This document shows positions 4,841-6,649 of a DNA stretch of 6,649 nucleotides, one piece after another. The notes below the pieces were generated by a model. It had not been told where the DNA came from. It worked only from the letters and a program-made list of their open reading frames with translations, and searched no databases. Within the stretch, counting starts at the first letter, position 1; every line of letters begins with the position of its first letter. The position numbers and the translations under genes were made by a program. Location of the stretch: contig JAIRNM010000365.1 of NCBI GenBank assembly GCA_031258055.1, positions 1-6,649 of the forward strand, read 5' to 3'. Source of the stretch: Bifidobacteriaceae bacterium. Lineage in GTDB: Bacteria > Actinomycetota > Actinomycetes > Actinomycetales > WQXJ01.

Positions 4841-6355
4841 ATGGAACCCAACGCCACCGCCGAACCGATCCTGGTCGGCGCTCGAGCCACCAATCCGTCG
4901 GCCGATGCCGCCGCTCCAACATCCGATCCGCCAACCGTCTCCGCGGCCCCGGCTACCAACGCTCGAGCCACCAATCCGTCGGCCGATGCCGCCGCTCCAG
5001 CCGCCATTCCACAGGCACACCCCGCTGGCAAGACATCCGACCGGAGGCCACGCCGCCTGTTGGTCAACTTGGCTCGTGACACTGGTTATCTGGCGCTCGC
5101 CTTTCCGTTTGGGCTGGTCGCTTTCACTGTGGAGATCTCCGGTCTGATGGTCGGCGCCGCGACGGTTATCCTCTGGGTCGGCTTGCCGCTGCTGGCGGCG
5201 ACCTTGGTGGCCGCCCACGGCTTCGCGGAATTCGATCTGCTCCGCTTGGCGGCGGCGGGCCGCGATCTGCGCCCTGAGCGCCGAATACTGCCCCGACCTG
5301 CGGGCGGTCCCGGCCCGCGCTGGCTTGCCTGGGCGGGCTGGCTGCTGTCCCCGCTGCGCGACCCGATGCGCTGGCGTGAGGCTGGCTACTGTCTGGCAGC
5401 GCTAGTGGTCGGCACACTGACCTGGAGTTTGGGCCTGATCCTGTGGTGCCTGACCGTTTTCGGGCTGACCGCACCGATCTGGGAACCGATCACCGACCGG
5501 CTGGCCGTGTTGAATCCAAACGTCGAGAACCAAGGCCTGGCCGACTTCCTCGGCTGGCCGGTTCCGAACTGGCTGGTATACCTGGTAATCGGGCTAGCGG
5601 CGGCGGTCATCACGCCATCCGCGCTGCGCGGGCTGACGGCACTGCACGCCGAAGTGGCACGCTTCCTGCTACTGCCCAGCCAAGAGGCGCTGACCCGGCG
5701 GTTGGCGGAGGTTCAGCGCTCGCGCGAGCGGGCCCAATCCGCCGAGGCCCAGTCGCTCCGCCGCATTGAGCGGGACATTCACGACGGGCCACAGCAGCAG
5801 TTGGTCCGCCTGAGCATGGACCTAGGCACCGCCCAGCGCCGCTTGACCGCTAACGAACCAGAGGCCGCCCAGTCGGTCTTGACCGAAGCCCGTAGCCGCT
5901 TAGACCAGGCCATCGGCGAATTGCGAGCCCTGACGCGCGGGGTCGCCCCGCCCATTCTCCACGACCGCGGCCTAGGCGCCGCCCTCAGTGCGGCCGCCCC
6001 CACTCTGGGTGTCCCGACCCAGGTTGAACTCGCGCCACCCGATTTCCCCCGCCTCCCTCAAGCGGCCGAGACCGCGCTCTACTTCGCCGCTTCTGAGCTG
6101 CTCGCGAACGTGGCCAAGCACGCGGGAGCGCACTCCGCCCGGCTTTCCCTGTCGGTCCCGGCCGCTGCCGGTTTCGCCGAGTTGTCAGTGCACGATGACG
6201 GGCACGGCGGCGCCGTAGTCATCCCCGGCCACGGCTTGGCCGGTTTGGCAGACCGGCTAGCCGGTGTTGACGGCAGCGTCGACATAACCAGTTCGGATTC
6301 AGGCACAAGGGCGGTGGTCCGCGTCCCCTTGCCCCGATCCCAAAGCGACCAGTAA
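4841..6355 (+). CDS. Membrane sensor histidine kinase (HisKA_3 / NarL-type two-component system)
   Basis: 504-residue sensor kinase that autophosphorylates and passes phosphate to a response regulator. Order of parts: a disordered Ala/Pro-rich cytoplasmic N-terminus (1-66) containing a 13-residue repeat twice; a basic patch (RRPRR, 68-72); a membrane sensor region with hydrophobic segments at about 83-103, 104-125, 183-210 and 245-265, resembling the 'putative sensor' domain of actinobacterial kinases; a helical, probably coiled-coil linker (about 266-308); and the HisKA_3 dimerisation helix with phospho-acceptor His314 (RDIHDGPQQQL). The ATPase domain has N-box Asn423 (ELLANVAKHA), G1 box DDGHGG at 452-457 and GHGLAGLADRL from 463. 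All catalytic motifs are intact. There is no large extracellular domain, so the signal is probably sensed in the membrane. Start: ATG at 4841 has GGGAGA 8 bases upstream. The likely partner regulator begins 199 bases downstream. Confidence 0.93.
   Translation: MEPNATAEPILVGARATNPSADAAAPTSDPPTVSAAPATNARATNPSADAAAPAAIPQAHPAGKTSDRRPRRLLVNLARDTGYLALAFPFGLVAFTVEISGLMVGAATVILWVGLPLLAATLVAAHGFAEFDLLRLAAAGRDLRPERRILPRPAGGPGPRWLAWAGWLLSPLRDPMRWREAGYCLAALVVGTLTWSLGLILWCLTVFGLTAPIWEPITDRLAVLNPNVENQGLADFLGWPVPNWLVYLVIGLAAAVITPSALRGLTALHAEVARFLLLPSQEALTRRLAEVQRSRERAQSAEAQSLRRIERDIHDGPQQQLVRLSMDLGTAQRRLTANEPEAAQSVLTEARSRLDQAIGELRALTRGVAPPILHDRGLGAALSAAAPTLGVPTQVELAPPDFPRLPQAAETALYFAASELLANVAKHAGAHSARLSLSVPAAAGFAELSVHDDGHGGAVVIPGHGLAGLADRLAGVDGSVDITSSDSGTRAVVRVPLPRSQSDQ
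4880..4999 (+). repeat. Two identical 39-bp direct repeats inside the kinase gene
   Basis: Bases 4880-4918 and 4961-4999 are identical over 39 bases and in frame, 81 bp apart start to start. They encode ARATNPSADAAAP at residues 14-26 and 41-53 of the kinase. Complete identity including third positions means a recent duplication or gene-conversion-like upkeep. Recombination between them would delete 27 residues without a frameshift. Confidence 0.95.
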
Positions 6356-6412
6356 TGGGGATAGTCGCCATTATTGGAGCGCCGACTTCCCCGGCCCACG
6401 GTACCGGGCGCC

Positions 6413-6448
6413 GTCGGGCTCAGTGACGTCCGCGGACGCGAGCCCAAC
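6413..6448 (+). promoter_or_regulatory. Hairpin in the gap between kinase and response regulator
   Basis: GGGCTC (6416-6421) pairs with GAGCCC (6440-6445), extended outwards by GT/AC across one mismatch. Inside it lies the 12-bp palindrome CGTCCGCGGACG (6427-6438), which can form an inner stem. No U-run follows, so it is not a standard terminator. It could be an RNA processing or attenuation element, or an operator. Confidence 0.4.
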
Positions 6449-6554
6449 CCATCGCCGCAGCTCTTCCTTCTGCTCATGACCGACCGGCGCCCACCCTCCC
6501 GGCGGTAGGCTCGGTTCGGTGCGAAATGGAAGCGCCACCGGGGAAGGGAACGAG

Positions 6555-6649
6555 ATGCGGATTGTGCTGGCCGAGGACTCAGTCTTGCTGCGCGAGGGTC
6601 TGATACGCCTGCTCGAAGAAGCCGGGCATCAAGTTGTCGCGGCTGTGGG
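6555..6649 (+). CDS. Response regulator, NarL/FixJ type (N-terminal 31 residues; runs off the window)
   Basis: The visible protein begins MRIVLAEDSVLLREGLIRLL and continues EEAGHQVVAAVG, the first strand and helix of a CheY-like receiver domain. The acidic pair Glu7-Asp8 is the Mg2+-binding site. The sequence is typical of receivers with a LuxR-type DNA-binding domain at the C-terminus, which would be beyond the window; the phospho-acceptor Asp is also not visible. Start: ATG at 6555 follows AAGGGA (6544-6549) at 5 bases. It is the probable partner of the upstream kinase, whose HisKA_3 type normally pairs with NarL-type regulators. The 199-base spacer is long for such a pair; a TAGGCT at 6506-6511 could be a -10 of a separate promoter, but no -35 is evident. 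Confidence 0.88.
   Translation, partial: MRIVLAEDSVLLREGLIRLLEEAGHQVVAAV

Noticed and set aside
4739..5218. Minus-strand 159-residue frame with Gly/Ser-rich repeats
   Set aside because: Its repeats are the antisense image of the 39-bp duplication in the kinase gene, and the kinase frame has intact family motifs further on.
6288..6299. CCAGTTCGGATT recurring from 4690-4701
   Set aside because: The second copy is inside the kinase coding sequence and no further similarity extends around it; most likely chance.
6079..6477. Minus-strand 132-residue frame over the kinase ATPase domain and the gap
   Set aside because: Antisense to the conserved N and G boxes of the kinase; no known motif.
1..6649. 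CRISPR array, tRNA or rRNA genes, or insertion-sequence ends
   Set aside because: No regularly spaced repeats, no cloverleaf or ribosomal sequence, and no transposase or terminal inverted repeats were seen.

Overview
The window comes from a GC-rich bacterium, most likely an actinobacterium (Actinomycetota). The support is the strong G/C bias in codon third positions, TANNNT-type -10 motifs placed six bases before start codons (the pattern of leaderless actinobacterial mRNAs), and a histidine kinase of the membrane-sensor/NarL type common in that phylum. I cannot place it lower than phylum from sequence alone.

Layout. 1-408 (minus) is the N-terminal part of a P-loop ATPase of the type that usually carries a C-terminal DUF4143. 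409-829 is a long intergenic stretch with an iterated, partly inverted repeat cluster just upstream of that ATPase and no convincing gene. 830-1453 (plus) is an unrecognised single-pass membrane protein with a long disordered tail. It converges on galE (1602-2585, minus, UDP-glucose 4-epimerase), and a strong hairpin followed by TTTT lies between them and can terminate in both directions. galE is divergent from a two-gene toxin-antitoxin-like operon (2700-2945 and 2938-3213, plus). That operon converges, after only 15 bases, on a cation diffusion facilitator exporter (3229-4146, minus). The exporter is divergent from a small SdpI-like membrane protein (4313-4672, plus). A short AT-rich, palindrome-bearing leader follows. 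Then comes a two-component system: a membrane-sensor histidine kinase (4841-6355) and the beginning of its likely NarL/FixJ response regulator (6555 to the window end).

How the genes relate. The toxin-antitoxin pair and the kinase/regulator pair are the clear functional units. The ATPase, the orphan membrane protein, galE and the metal exporter look like independent transcription units. The SdpI-like protein may be tied to the adjacent two-component system, since SdpI relatives act in immunity and signalling to antimicrobial peptides, but this rests on proximity only.

Nothing here is a clearly new biological system. The points most worth checking are the repeat cluster before the ATPase, the putative AbrB-like/RelE-like pair, the exact 39-bp internal duplication in the kinase gene, the palindromes before the kinase, and the long structured gap between kinase and regulator.
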